64,000 nt of DNA from assembly GCF_027533625.1 (NCBI RefSeq), contig NZ_JAQAGZ010000018.1, forward strand, positions 124,001-188,000. The letters are read 5' to 3'. The notes below the pieces were generated by a model. That model was given only the letters and a program-made list of their open reading frames with translations. It searched no databases and had not been told where the DNA came from. Position 1 is the stretch's first letter. Each line of letters starts with the position of its first letter. The translations under genes and the position numbers were made by a program. This DNA is from Paenibacillus gyeongsangnamensis. GTDB lineage: Bacteria; Bacillota; Bacilli; Paenibacillales; NBRC-103111. Below, one piece after another: positions 25,976 to 34,556 of the stretch.

Positions 25976-27214
25976 TTAACGGGCTTGCACTTCCTCATCC
26001 TTCGGAAGCAGGAACGCCAGGATGCCCAGCAGAGGCAAGTAAGCGCACAGCTTCATAATAAATGCGATGCTGGTCGCGTCGGCAATGGCCCCGAGCACCG
26101 CAGATCCGAGTCCGCCCAGGCCGAAAGCCAGACCGAAGAACAAACCGGACACCAGTCCCACTTTGCCGGGGAGCAGCTCCTGCGCGTAGACCACAATAAT
26201 CGAGAACGCCGACGAAAGGATGAAGCCGGCGAAGACACAGAGCACGCCCGACCAGAACAAATTGGCATAAGGCAGCAGAATCGAGAAGGGCGCCGTCCCC
26301 AGAATGGACAGCCAGATGATGTTTCTGCGCCCGTACCGGTCCGCCAACGGGCCGCCGAAGAAGGTGCCTGCCGCCGAGGCGACCAGGAAGGCGAACAGGA
26401 ACAGCTGCGCATGCTCTACGGTAATCCCGTAATCCTTAATCAGGTAGAACGAGTAAAAGCTCGTGATGCTCGACATGTAAACGTGCTTCGAGAAGACAAG
26501 AAAAACCAGAATAACGATCGCCCAGACGACTTGTGTCTGCGACAAGCCTGCCTTGCGGAGCCGGGACTCTGCAGTCCGCTGCTTACTCGCCGGGCGCGGC
26601 TGCAGCTGCTGCCGGCTGTACCAGCCGGCCACGAAATACTGAATCGCAATGGCGATGACCGCGGCGATGGTGAACCACATTACGCCGATCTGCCCGATCG
26701 GCACGAAGATGAGCGCCGTCATGACCGGACCGAGCGCGCTGCCAAAATTGCCGCCGACCTGGAAGATCGACTGCGCGAGTCCCCGCTGGCCTCCAGCCGC
26801 AAGATAAGCGACGCGGGACGATTCGGGGTGGAAGATCGCCGAGCCGATCCCCATGCAGATGACTGCGGTCAAGATCAGCGTGAAGCTGGGAGCCAGCGCC
26901 AAGACAATGACCCCAATCAGGGTGAAAAGCACCCCGATCGGTAAAATGTAGGGTCTCGGACGCAAGTCGGAATACAGCCCGACAACCGGCTGCATGACGG
27001 AAGCGGTCATGTTCATGGCAAATGCAATGAGCCCGATCTGCTGATAGCTGAGCTTCAAGGTTTCCTTCAGAATCGGGAAGAGCGCGGAAACCGTAGACTG
27101 CATCGAATCGTTCAGCAGGTGAACGATGCTGATGGCGAATAAAATCGGGAATACCGTAGCAGTGGCGCGGGCGGCAGCCCCCGGCAGCATTGGATTCGCG
27201 GCGGGTTTCGCCAT
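25976..27214 (-). CDS. MFS efflux transporter, fosmidomycin-resistance (Fsr) type
   Basis: 412 residues from ATG at 27214, chosen because AGGAGGAG lies just upstream; the longer ORF would place that site inside the gene. Twelve membrane segments. The N-terminal HLLNDSMQSTVSALFPILKE, the loop GLYSDLRPRPYILPIG and GSAIFHPESSRVAYLAAGGQRG are characteristic of the Fsr subgroup of the major facilitator superfamily. It probably exports a small toxic compound; actual resistance to fosmidomycin is not implied. The upstream gap has TGAGCGTTCAT...GATGAGTATTGAGCG direct/inverted elements that could bind a TetR-like protein, but no regulator gene is adjacent. Confidence 0.88.
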   Translation of the reverse strand: MAKPAANPMLPGAAARATATVFPILFAISIVHLLNDSMQSTVSALFPILKETLKLSYQQIGLIAFAMNMTASVMQPVVGLYSDLRPRPYILPIGVLFTLIGVIVLALAPSFTLILTAVICMGIGSAIFHPESSRVAYLAAGGQRGLAQSIFQVGGNFGSALGPVMTALIFVPIGQIGVMWFTIAAVIAIAIQYFVAGWYSRQQLQPRPASKQRTAESRLRKAGLSQTQVVWAIVILVFLVFSKHVYMSSITSFYSFYLIKDYGITVEHAQLFLFAFLVASAAGTFFGGPLADRYGRRNIIWLSILGTAPFSILLPYANLFWSGVLCVFAGFILSSAFSIIVVYAQELLPGKVGLVSGLFFGLAFGLGGLGSAVLGAIADATSIAFIMKLCAYLPLLGILAFLLPKDEEVQAR

Positions 27215-27388
27215 GGTTTCTCTCCTCCTGTTCATAAATGAGCGTTCATCCGATTGATGAGTATTGAGCGATTATAGCACGGACTCGGAACATGTCAACA
27301 CAAAAAAACAAGGAAGCGTTTCCCTTGCTTTCGCTCGTGCCTGATCCGATTATGATTTCCCGTTCCATAGATTCAGTCTTAGCTCGGA

Positions 27389-27604
27389 TTACGGCAGCAA
27401 ATTCCGCTTCTTGGCTTCAATGACGGCCGTGACGCGGAGATTGACGTTCATTTTGGTAAAAATATTGCGGCCATGCACTTTCACCGTCTCCGAAGTTACG
27501 GTTAGCCTCCCGGCGATTTCCTTGTTCGAGAGTCCCGCCGCCACTTTGACGACTTGCCCGGGATCTTTCCCTGCACCTTTTCCCGGACCTTCCGGGAATT
27601 TCAC
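27389..27604 (-). pseudogene. LuxR-type HTH remnant
   Basis: The last ~50 residues (VAAGLSNKEIAGRL, VTSETVKVHGRNIF, TKMNVNLRVTAVIEAKKR) are the C-terminal LuxR/FixJ-type helix-turn-helix. Everything upstream of GQVVKVAAG is a Gly/Lys/Pro-rich sequence that does not match a receiver or MalT-like domain, so this is probably the broken end of a larger regulator. It has no convincing ribosome site. It lies directly beside the DnaA-box array. Confidence 0.65.
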
Positions 27605-27631
27605 GAGAGGCTTCGGGAACGTTTAAACGTT

Positions 27632-27759
27632 TTATCCACAAAGCACCCACAACTCGACCCCACTTATACACATTCCGCTATTTCTTACCCACATTTCACC
27701 CACAAACTATCCACAAGTTATTCACAAGTTGTTCACAATTCATCAACAGATTATCCGCT
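27632..27759 (+). repeat. Phased array of DnaA-box-like 9-mers at 11-bp steps
   Basis: Three perfect DnaA boxes (TTATNCACA): TTATCCACA at 27632, TTATACACA at 27664 and TTATTCACA at 27718. Seven consecutive 11-bp units start at 27685, 27696, 27707, 27718, 27729, 27740 and 27751: TTACCCACA, TCACCCACA, CTATCCACA, TTATTCACA, TTGTTCACA, TCATCAACA, TTATCCGCT. Upstream, 27643 (GCACCCACA) continues the 11-bp step from 27632. All have the same orientation. Eleven bases is about one helical turn, so bound DnaA molecules would line up on one face. No dnaA, dnaN or rep gene is near, so this looks like a chromosomal DnaA-binding or titration cluster rather than oriC. Confidence 0.75.
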
Positions 27760-27799
27760 ACTCCTCGACCCTCAGCGGTCCTCAACCAGTATCAGGTCC

Positions 27800-27829
27800 A
27801 AAAAAAGAGGCGGATCGGCTCCGCCCCTT
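27800..27829 (-). terminator. Terminator of the molybdopterin oxidoreductase gene
   Basis: On the minus strand, GGGGCGGAGCCGATCCGCCTC followed by seven T residues forms a classic intrinsic terminator, 36 bp after the gene stop. Confidence 0.88.
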
Positions 27830-27864
27830 CGGTCCATGATCTTGAATCATTCACACCGGAAGAT

Positions 27865-29913
27865 CTACCCTTGCTTCGCTACCCGTACCCGGCCGGAAAA
27901 GAAGGTTGCTCCGCCGCCCATGTCGGCGACGCGATCCGGCGTCAGCGCATTCACGAGCGCCTTGCCTCCGACCGGTGAATCCGCCCAGAGCCCCTGGCTG
28001 ACGACGACGCCCGGCAGCACATCCTCGCCCACGGCCGCCGTCAGCTGGCATTCGCCCCGTTCATTCCACACCCTGACCGCATCGCCGTCCGCAATGCCCA
28101 GAGTCGATGCGTCCCGGGCATTCATGTGCAGCAGCGGCTTCTTTTCCATGCGGACATGCTTGTCGTTATTCGAGAACGTCGAATTCAGGAAATTGTGATT
28201 CGGCGCCGGAACGAACAGGAACGGCAGGTCCCCTTCCTCCGGCAGCGGAACGTAGGTCGGCAGCGGAGGGAGGCCATTACGCTCCATTGTTTTCGAATAG
28301 AGCTCGATCTTGCCGCTCAGGGTTTTCAGGCGGCCCGAGAGCAAAGGCCGTACTTTGCCTTTTAGAAATTGCTTCTCCGCCAGCTCCTCGTACGTCATCC
28401 CCTCAAGGACCGGATTGTTCGGATGGTCCAGCGCCTGCCGGATCATGTCCTCCTCCGTATCCCGCAGCGCCTGATCCTCGAAGCCCATCGCCTCCGCCAG
28501 CAGACGGAATACCTCCACGTTCGATTTACTTTCCTCGTAAGGCTCAATGACCGGCTGTTGAATCTGGACATAATGATGCCAATAAGAACGGTAAAAATCC
28601 GTATTTTCAAAAGAAGACGTCGCCGGCAGCACGATATCCGCATAAAGTGCCGTCTCCGTCATGAACAAATCGTGGACGACGGTGAACAAATCCTCACGCT
28701 CCAGCCCCTGCCTTACTTTGTTCGCATGAGGAGCTACAACGGCAGGATTCGAGTTGTACACGTACATTGAGCGGATCGGCGGATCCAGCTCCAGCAGCGC
28801 GCTTCCGAGTAAATTCATGTTGACGCGGCGCGTGGGCCTCTCCAGCAAATCCGGGCGCTGCAGCGCCTTCGAATTGTGCTCCAGGTAAGCACCGTTGCTC
28901 TTGATCGCGCCGCCGCCCTTGCAGAGCCAAGCGCCCGTGAGCGCGGGCAGGCACGAAATCGTACGGATGCACATCCCGCCGTTATCGTGATGCTGCGGCC
29001 CGTTGCCGATCCGGATGAACGACGGACCGGTCTCTCCATACATGCGGGCCAAGCGGATGATGTCTTCCACCGGCACGCCGGTGATGGCCGAGACGGTGGA
29101 CGGATCGTAGCTTCGGACATGTTCCCTCAGCTCTTCATGCCCCACGGTATACTGCTGCAGGAAAGGCTCGTTCACCAGCCCCTCCGCAAAAAGCACATGC
29201 ATCATTCCCAGTGCCAGCGCGGCATCGGTTCCCGGCACAATCGGGATAAACCAGTCGGCCCACCGGCCGGTCCGGTTGTTGTGCACGTCGATGACGACGA
29301 TCTTCGCTCCGTTCTTGCGGGCCTGCTCCGCGAGTACCACCTGATGCATATTTGTGCTGACGGCGTTGATCCCCCACATGATGATCAGCTTCGAGTGCAC
29401 GGAGTCCTCGGGATCGAATCCGTAGCCTCCACCCATCGTGTAGCGGTAGCCTACTTCTCCCGCCATTTGGCAGATCGTATAATCCAGCCGCGTTGCGCCC
29501 AGCCGGTGGAAGAAACGGCGGTCCATACCTTCCGTACCTAGCCGGCCCATGTTCCCGTAGAAGCTATAAGGCATGATCGATTCGGAGCCGTGCTCCGCGA
29601 TGAGCCGCTTCCAGCGGGAGGTTATCGTACCGATCACTTCTTCCCAGGAAATCCGTTCGAAGGAGCCCTCGCCTTTCCTGCCCGTCCGCTTCAGCGGATA
29701 ACGCAGCCGCTTCGGATCATAAATGCGCTCTCCCATGTTCCGCACTTTGTTGCAGATCGCACCGCGCGTCACCGGATGGTTCGGGTCGCCCTCGATCTTG
29801 ACGATTTTGCCGTCTACTTTATGTAGGAGAAGCCCGCATTGGTCCGGGCAATCCAGTGAACAGACCGACGGAAATACGCCGGTCCGCTCCTTCAAGTATG
29901 AATGCATTTCCAC
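27865..29913 (-). CDS. Molybdopterin-dependent oxidoreductase (formate-dehydrogenase/YyaE-like)
   Basis: 682-residue enzyme of the DMSO-reductase superfamily. The N-terminal iron-sulfur domain has Cys18, Cys22, Cys26 and Cys54 (VCSLDCPDQCG ... GAICNK), a 4Fe-4S site. Molybdopterin guanine dinucleotide-binding domains follow (IIMWGINAVSTNMHQ, VIDVHNNRTGRWADWFIP), and the C-terminal domain includes NSTFSNNDKHVRM. There is no signal peptide, so it is cytoplasmic. It overlaps the hxlR-like regulator by 22 bp and sits opposite formaldehyde-fixing genes, so oxidation of formate or another C1 product is an attractive idea. The substrate is not provable from sequence. Confidence 0.88.
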   Translation of the reverse strand: MEMHSYLKERTGVFPSVCSLDCPDQCGLLLHKVDGKIVKIEGDPNHPVTRGAICNKVRNMGERIYDPKRLRYPLKRTGRKGEGSFERISWEEVIGTITSRWKRLIAEHGSESIMPYSFYGNMGRLGTEGMDRRFFHRLGATRLDYTICQMAGEVGYRYTMGGGYGFDPEDSVHSKLIIMWGINAVSTNMHQVVLAEQARKNGAKIVVIDVHNNRTGRWADWFIPIVPGTDAALALGMMHVLFAEGLVNEPFLQQYTVGHEELREHVRSYDPSTVSAITGVPVEDIIRLARMYGETGPSFIRIGNGPQHHDNGGMCIRTISCLPALTGAWLCKGGGAIKSNGAYLEHNSKALQRPDLLERPTRRVNMNLLGSALLELDPPIRSMYVYNSNPAVVAPHANKVRQGLEREDLFTVVHDLFMTETALYADIVLPATSSFENTDFYRSYWHHYVQIQQPVIEPYEESKSNVEVFRLLAEAMGFEDQALRDTEEDMIRQALDHPNNPVLEGMTYEELAEKQFLKGKVRPLLSGRLKTLSGKIELYSKTMERNGLPPLPTYVPLPEEGDLPFLFVPAPNHNFLNSTFSNNDKHVRMEKKPLLHMNARDASTLGIADGDAVRVWNERGECQLTAAVGEDVLPGVVVSQGLWADSPVGGKALVNALTPDRVADMGGGATFFSGRVRVAKQG

Positions 29914-30257
29914 ACAACCTTCTCTCCGTAATCTTTTCCCCAGTTATACATAAGCTGCAGGATCGGCATCAGGCTTTCGCCGTAAGGCGTCAGCGAATAT
30001 TCCACCCGCGGCGGAACCTCGGCGTACACCTTGCGGTGAACGAGCTGATCCTCCTCCAGCTCGCGCAGTTGGTTCGTCAGCATCTTTTGGGTGATCGAAG
30101 GAATTTTCTTCTTCAGCTCGCTGAACCGTTTCGTTCCTTCCAGGCCTAAATGCCACAGAATGATCAGCTTCCATTTCCCGCCGATGACGGCGAGCGTCAG
30201 TTCCTTCTCGCAATTGATTTCCTTCAAATTGATCCGTTCTTTCAGTTCGGTTGCCAT
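29892..30257 (-). CDS. hxlR: HxlR-family regulator
   Basis: 121-residue winged-helix protein of the HxlR family from ATG at 30257 (AAAGGGGCG site upstream). Landmarks are the conserved Cys in LKEINCEKELTLAVIGGKWK and the HTH ELKKKIPSITQKMLTNQLRELE, then the wing YSLTPYGESLMPIL. The open frame continues upstream to 31208 only because it runs antisense through hxlAB. In B. subtilis, HxlR activates the divergent hxlAB genes in response to formaldehyde, and the same divergent layout is seen here. Unlike there, the gene is followed, with overlap, by a molybdoenzyme gene. Confidence 0.9.
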   Translation of the reverse strand: MATELKERINLKEINCEKELTLAVIGGKWKLIILWHLGLEGTKRFSELKKKIPSITQKMLTNQLRELEEDQLVHRKVYAEVPPRVEYSLTPYGESLMPILQLMYNWGKDYGEKVVWKCIHT

Positions 30258-30280
30258 GCAAACGCCCCTTTCTATCACAA

Positions 30281-30300
30281 TAGTATCCTTTGGGTGACTA
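30281..30300. promoter_or_regulatory. Possible HxlR-binding palindrome
   Basis: Imperfect inverted repeat TAGTATCCTTTGGGTGACTA (arms TAGT..CC / GG..ACTA) in the 147-bp divergent gap between hxlR and hxlA, a position where an activator could serve both promoters. No experimental or consensus match is claimed. Confidence 0.3.
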
Positions 30301-30404
30301 TACCACAGGAAAGTGCGTACTTCCGTAATTTGCAGTTCAGTCCTAGAATAAACCTTGTCGCCGGACAATACAACAAATAATTCACTTAGAGGAGTGGTAA
30401 ATAC

Positions 30405-31037
30405 ATGGAATTGCAATTGGCGCTTGATCTTGTGAACATTCCTGAGGCCAAAGCGGTGGTCAAGGAAGTGGAAGCTTATATCGATATTGTGGAAATCGGA
30501 ACGCCTGTCGTCATTAACGAAGGCTTGCATGCCGTCAAGGCCATGAAGGAAGCTTTCCCACATCTGAAGGTGCTGGCCGATCTCAAAATTATGGATGCCG
30601 GCGGCTACGAAGTGATGAAAGCTTCCGAAGCCGGCGCCGATATCATTACCGTGCTGGGCGTATCCGACAACTCGACAATCCATGGCGCAGTAGAAGAAGC
30701 GCGCAAGCAAAACAAAAAAATCATGGTCGACATGATTAATGTGCGAAATATGGAGGAGCGCGCTAAAGAAATCGACGCCCTGGGCGTAGACTACATCTGC
30801 GTTCACTCCGGTTACGACCATCAAGCCGCAGGCAAAAATTCGTTCGAAGAGCTGAACGCGATCAAACGGGTCGTCAAGCAGGCCAAAACGGCCATTGCCG
30901 GCGGCATCAAGCTGGATACGCTGCCCGAGGTAATCAAAGCGAATCCGGACCTGGTCATTGTCGGCGGGGGCATCACGGGCCACCAAGACCTGAAATTCGC
31001 AGCCTCCGAGATGCGGAAGCTTGTTAAACAAGCCTAA
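30405..31037 (+). CDS. hxlA: 3-hexulose-6-phosphate synthase
   Basis: 210-residue TIM-barrel enzyme of the orotidine-monophosphate-decarboxylase suprafamily. It condenses formaldehyde with ribulose-5-phosphate. Motifs include LQLALDLVN, DIVEIGTPVVINEG, the catalytic LADLKIMDAGGYEV (DxKxxD-like) and AIAGGIKLDTLPEV with VGGGITG for phosphate binding. The GAGGAG site and ATG at 30405 agree. It forms the ribulose monophosphate pathway with hxlB, which starts 10 bp later, either detoxifying formaldehyde or making pentose phosphate in reverse. Confidence 0.96.
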   Translation: MELQLALDLVNIPEAKAVVKEVEAYIDIVEIGTPVVINEGLHAVKAMKEAFPHLKVLADLKIMDAGGYEVMKASEAGADIITVLGVSDNSTIHGAVEEARKQNKKIMVDMINVRNMEERAKEIDALGVDYICVHSGYDHQAAGKNSFEELNAIKRVVKQAKTAIAGGIKLDTLPEVIKANPDLVIVGGGITGHQDLKFAASEMRKLVKQA

Positions 31038-31047
31038 CGGTAAAGCT

Positions 31048-31599
31048 ATGAAATTATTAACGGACCGAATCTTGGACGAGGTAAACCGTACGGTAGGTTT
31101 AGTATCGCAGGAAGCCGCGGAGCAGCTGGTGGAGCGGATCCTGAAGTCACGGAAAATTTTTGCCGCCGGCGCCGGGAGATCCGGATTGATGATGCGGGCG
31201 TTCGCCATGCGGCTGATGCACCTCGGCTTCGAAGCTTATGTCGTGGGCGAGTCCGTCACCCCGGGGCTGACGCAGGAGGATCTGCTCCTGATCGGCTCCG
31301 GTTCGGGCGAGACGCGCAGCCTGCTGGCGATGGCCGAGAAAGCGAAAAGTATCGGCGCCGCCGTGGCGCTCGTCACGATCAAGCCCGAATCGGCCATCGC
31401 GCAGCGCTCCGACGTGATCGTACGGCTGCCTGCAGCCGCGAAGGAAGCGGCGGATGACGGCTCGACGACGATCCAGCCGATGGGCACCCTGTTCGAGCAA
31501 AGTCTGCTGCTGCTGCTCGATGCGATCGTGCTGGAGCTGATGGAGCGTAAAGAGCTTGACGGGAGCGCGATGTTTGGGCGGCATGCGAATTTGGAGTAA
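31048..31599 (+). CDS. hxlB: 6-phospho-3-hexuloisomerase
   Basis: 183 residues from ATG at 31048, matching the known HxlB length; an in-frame TTG at 31021 lies inside hxlA and is unlikely. SIS-domain sugar-phosphate isomerase: AAGAGRSGLMMRAFAMRL, GLTQEDLLLIGSGSGETRSL and FEQSLLLLLDAIVLELM are typical. It converts 3-hexulose-6-phosphate to fructose-6-phosphate. It starts 10 bp after the hxlA stop with no strong ribosome site, so coupled translation is likely. Confidence 0.95.
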   Translation: MKLLTDRILDEVNRTVGLVSQEAAEQLVERILKSRKIFAAGAGRSGLMMRAFAMRLMHLGFEAYVVGESVTPGLTQEDLLLIGSGSGETRSLLAMAEKAKSIGAAVALVTIKPESAIAQRSDVIVRLPAAAKEAADDGSTTIQPMGTLFEQSLLLLLDAIVLELMERKELDGSAMFGRHANLE

Positions 31600-31641
31600 A
31601 GTGTACGGGAAATATGTGCAAACCCGGGCGTTAGAGCGTTG

Positions 31642-31768
31642 GAGGCCATGGGCATGGGGTTACGACCGCTCTTAAAATCGTGTTCCTTTTAATAAAACTT
31701 CAGGTTAGAGGGAGGAAAACGATTTTAAAGGCGGACGCTACGCTTCTCCACCCCATGCCCAAGGCCTC
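31642..31768. repeat. Long palindrome C, related to element B by a shared core
   Basis: Outer arms GAGGCCATGGGCATGGGGT (31642-31660) and ACCCCATGCCCAAGGCCTC (31750-31768) match except at one position. Inner arms TAAAATCGT (31673-31681) and ACGATTTTA pair inside them. The right arm carries AAAGGCGGACGCTAC at 31727-31741, identical to element B copy 2 at 17629-17643, although the arms themselves differ. It lies after hxlB, before its terminator. Confidence 0.7.
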
Positions 31769-31849
31769 TTTGTTCCACGTCTGCGCAGACTGCTACTTTA
31801 CTTGCGCCCCTTACTCCAAGCTTCGCTGGAGGAGTAGGAATAGAAAGAG

Positions 31850-31886
31850 CAGGCCGTCCCTTTTGTACGAGGGACGGCCTGTTTTT
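31850..31886. terminator. Bidirectional terminator between hxlB and the ABC exporter
   Basis: Stem CAGGCCGTCCC / GGGACGGCCTG with TTTTTAAT on the plus side and CTCTTTCT on the minus side. It overlaps the stop codon of the convergent ABC gene. Confidence 0.85.
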
Positions 31887-34045
31887 AATATGTAAGTCTT
31901 TCGCGGCAGGACTGCTCCAGGCGCCAACGGAGCTCGGGAGAAGCTTTGCCCAGCATCGTTTGAAACAGGCTCCGCTGGATGGTGAGAAATGTGCAAGGCG
32001 TCAAGGTCTTGATGGTCGCAGTACGGGGAAGCGACATCATCAGCGAAATTTCCCCGAAATGGTCCCCGTCCTCTAGAACGGCCACCCGGACTTCTTCCTG
32101 CGAATCCGGCCGGAGCTTGAGCACTTCGATTTGCCCGCGCACGACGATATAGAACTTGTCTCCCTCGCCGTCGCGCTCCACGACCATCTCGCCGGCCGGA
32201 ATGTATTCCGTAACCAAACAGCCGCATAAGTAGTGGAGAAACTCGTCGTCCATCCCGCTGAATAGCGGAATCCGCTTCAGGCGTTCGGCATCCACATGCG
32301 CGGAGCGGCCGTCGCCGCTGACGGCGAACCCGCTTTGTTTGTTCCACAGCATGCGGTACAGCTCGCTTGCGGCGAACAGCTCGTCATGCGTGCCGGAACG
32401 GACCAAACGCCCGCCGTCCATAAGGAAGATGGTATCCGCATCCTGGACCGAAGACAGCCGGTGGGTCACGTTAATAATCGTTGTGGAGCCGGCCAGACGG
32501 CGGATCAGCTGATGAATGAACGCCTCGCTGTCGGGGTCCAGCGCGGAGGTCGCTTCATCAAGCAGCAACAAGCTGGGATTGCGGACGAGCGCCCGGGCTA
32601 AAGCGACCCTTTGCTTTTGACCGCCGGACAGTAAAGCTCCGTTCGCCCCGCAGCCCGTGGCGTAGCCCTCCGGCAGTCCCGCAATCCAATCATGGATGCC
32701 CGCCAGCCGCGCCGCTTCCATGACCGCCCGATCGGGGACATCGGTTTTGCCGAGCCGGATGTTGTCCATGATCGACAGCTGCATCAGCTCGGTATCCTGA
32801 GATACGTAGCCGATCATCTCCCGGACCGTTTCCGGCGGAAGGACGCGCGTGTCGGTCCCGTCGAATTCGACGCTGCCGGTCGTCGGCTCGTAGAAGCGCA
32901 TGATGAGATTCACCAGCGTGCTCTTGCCCGACCCGTTCGCCCCGATAATCGCCGCATACCGCCCTGCGAGAATGGTCAGCTGGAGCCCCTCGAGGATCGG
33001 GGTTCGGGAATCGTAAGAGAAGCTTACGTTATTCAGGGCGATTTGCTTGTCGACCCGCTCCATACTCGAAGCGGCCGCCTCCGTACGTGCCCGGTATTCG
33101 GGCGCTTCCTCCAGCAGCTGCTCGATGCGGCTGCAGCTCCCCGTCGCCGACGATAAAGCCGGGATATGCTTGGCCAGCTCGCGGACCTGCTGTCCGATTC
33201 CGAGGAATATCGTCTGGAACGCAAGCAGCGTACCGATGGAAATCGTACCGCGAATGGCAAGATAAGCCCCGGCCGTCAGCGAGACGAGCTGGCTGAGCAG
33301 CAGCACCGAGGAGACGGAGAGCGGGATGCACTGCAGCACAAAAGCCGCCCTCCGGGCAAGAGAAGCCAGTGCGCCGGTCGTTTGCTTCAAACGATCGTAT
33401 TCCCATCCGCTCAAATTGAAGGCGCGTACCGTTTTCTGCACACCGATGTGCTCCTGAATCAGATCTTGAACGGCGGACTGCCTCGTTTTGAGCGTATCGT
33501 TAAGCCTCATAGCCAGCGGATTCAGCAGGGCTGGCATCACAAGAGACAGCACAGCCCCTGCCAGGGACCATAAGGCAAGGCTCCAATGAAGCCAAGCGTT
33601 CAGGCCCGAATAGACAATGATGGCGAGCAAGGCATGAATGACCTGAGCGAGAGAAAGGAATGCCGCTTGGAGCGAGGCCAAGTCGTTCGTAAACCTCGAA
33701 GTCAGCGTACCTCTGCCCACTCTCCCGAAATAAGAGACCGGAAGCTGCTGCAGATGCCCGAACATTTGCAGCCGGACATCGTTCTGCATATCCACCCCGA
33801 GCTGGGCAAGCAAATATTGTTTATAAACGTGACATGCGGCGTGAATCAGAAACCCGCCCAGCAGAACGGCGAGCAGAATGCCGAGCAGGCGCTCGTTCTT
33901 CTCGGCGATGACCCGGTCGACTATCGTTTTGGAGACGAAAGACAGGGAAGTAAAAGACCATGACGAGCATACAGCCGACAATGGCAGCCGTTTCTCTAGT
34001 GTAATGCGCATACCGCTTAATCAAGAACAGCATCAGCCTGGACAA
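31885..34045 (-). CDS. ABC exporter with C-terminal cyclic-nucleotide-binding domain (frameshifted near the start)
   Basis: The main frame (708 codons) has an exporter membrane domain, an ATPase domain with Walker A GANGSGKST, signature LSGGQ and Walker B LLLLDEAT, and a C-terminal ~125-residue cyclic-nucleotide-binding-like domain (GDKFYIVVRGQIEVL, DHFGEISLMMSLPRTAT). The first membrane helix (MSRLMLFLIKRYAHYT ... GCMLVMVFYF) lies in another frame starting at TTG 34045 behind AGGAGGGAG. The two join near 33955-33965, just before LSFVSKTIVDRV. This is a one-base frameshift or sequence error. ABC exporters with this tail resemble bacteriocin/peptide exporters such as NHLP-type transporters, but no peptidase domain or precursor is seen. 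Confidence 0.82.
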
Positions 34046-34296
34046 AACGGGCTCCCTCCTGCAGGAACTAAGGTCATATGACGAACAAGCTCGGCTAGGC
34101 CTTTCGGCATTAATCTACTATTACCATATCATATCGTTGTTCGCCGTAACATCCCCCAGCGGGGTAAATATTGGCTGTAGGCTACCTCATAAACCTCTAT
34201 CCAAAAACAGGAAATAACGGAATGGTTACGGACCGAGGTCCGATGGGTACAATTCATACACAGCGCTCTTTCATTCGGGCCGCTACTGGAGGGATC

Positions 34297-34407
34297 ATGA
34301 TGGCCAAGAAGGAGAATAAACCAGGGGAATTCTCGGTACCCTGCAGCGTAACATGGGATTTGCTTCGCCGGTGCGCCTCAGTGTTCACGAAGAGGAAATC
34401 GATTTGA
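34297..34407 (+). CDS. Possible 36-residue small protein
   Basis: An ORF starting at ATG 34297 directly behind a strong TGGAGGGATC site. The product is basic and contains two Cys (VPCSVTWDLLRRCAS). I do not recognise it. It ends just before repeat A copy 3. The good ribosome site is the only real support. Confidence 0.3.
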   Translation: MMAKKENKPGEFSVPCSVTWDLLRRCASVFTKRKSI

Positions 34408-34414
34408 CGAAGCG

Positions 34415-34512
34415 AGGATAACGGCTACGCCGTCCTTGTCTTACAAGGACCAGCGCGTTTATCAAGGTTGATGCGAAGCTATAAGCTGCAAAATTTTATA
34501 AAGTCTTATCAT
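34415..34512 (+). repeat. Intergenic repeat A, copy 3
   Basis: Matches 3236-3339 and 16085-16187 with a few differences: GATAACG instead of GATAAACG, and a slightly shortened distal hairpin. It has the same orientation and abuts a terminator, as copy 2 does. Confidence 0.78.
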
Positions 34513-34514
34513 CG

Positions 34515-34545
34515 AAAAAAGGCGGGATCAGCTCCCGCCTTTTTG
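34515..34545. terminator. Terminator of the small glycine-rich protein gene
   Basis: AAAAAAGGCGGGA / TCCCGCCTTTTT stem with A- and T-tracts on both sides, 12 bp after the stop of the minus-strand gene at 34557. Confidence 0.87.
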
Positions 34546-34556
34546 CCGTTTGCTCA

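Noticed and set aside
27632..27759. Array read as a CRISPR or plasmid iteron set
   Set aside because: The 11-bp units have no spacers and match the DnaA box rather than a repeat-spacer pattern; no cas or rep gene lies nearby.
30258..31208. Upstream extension of the hxlR frame to 438 codons
   Set aside because: The extra part is antisense to hxlA/hxlB. The HxlR family length (about 120) and a good ribosome site at 30257 set the start.
31885..34045. Exporter considered as part of a lanthipeptide or other peptide biosynthesis cluster
   Set aside because: No precursor peptide or modification enzyme was found within the neighbouring several kilobases.
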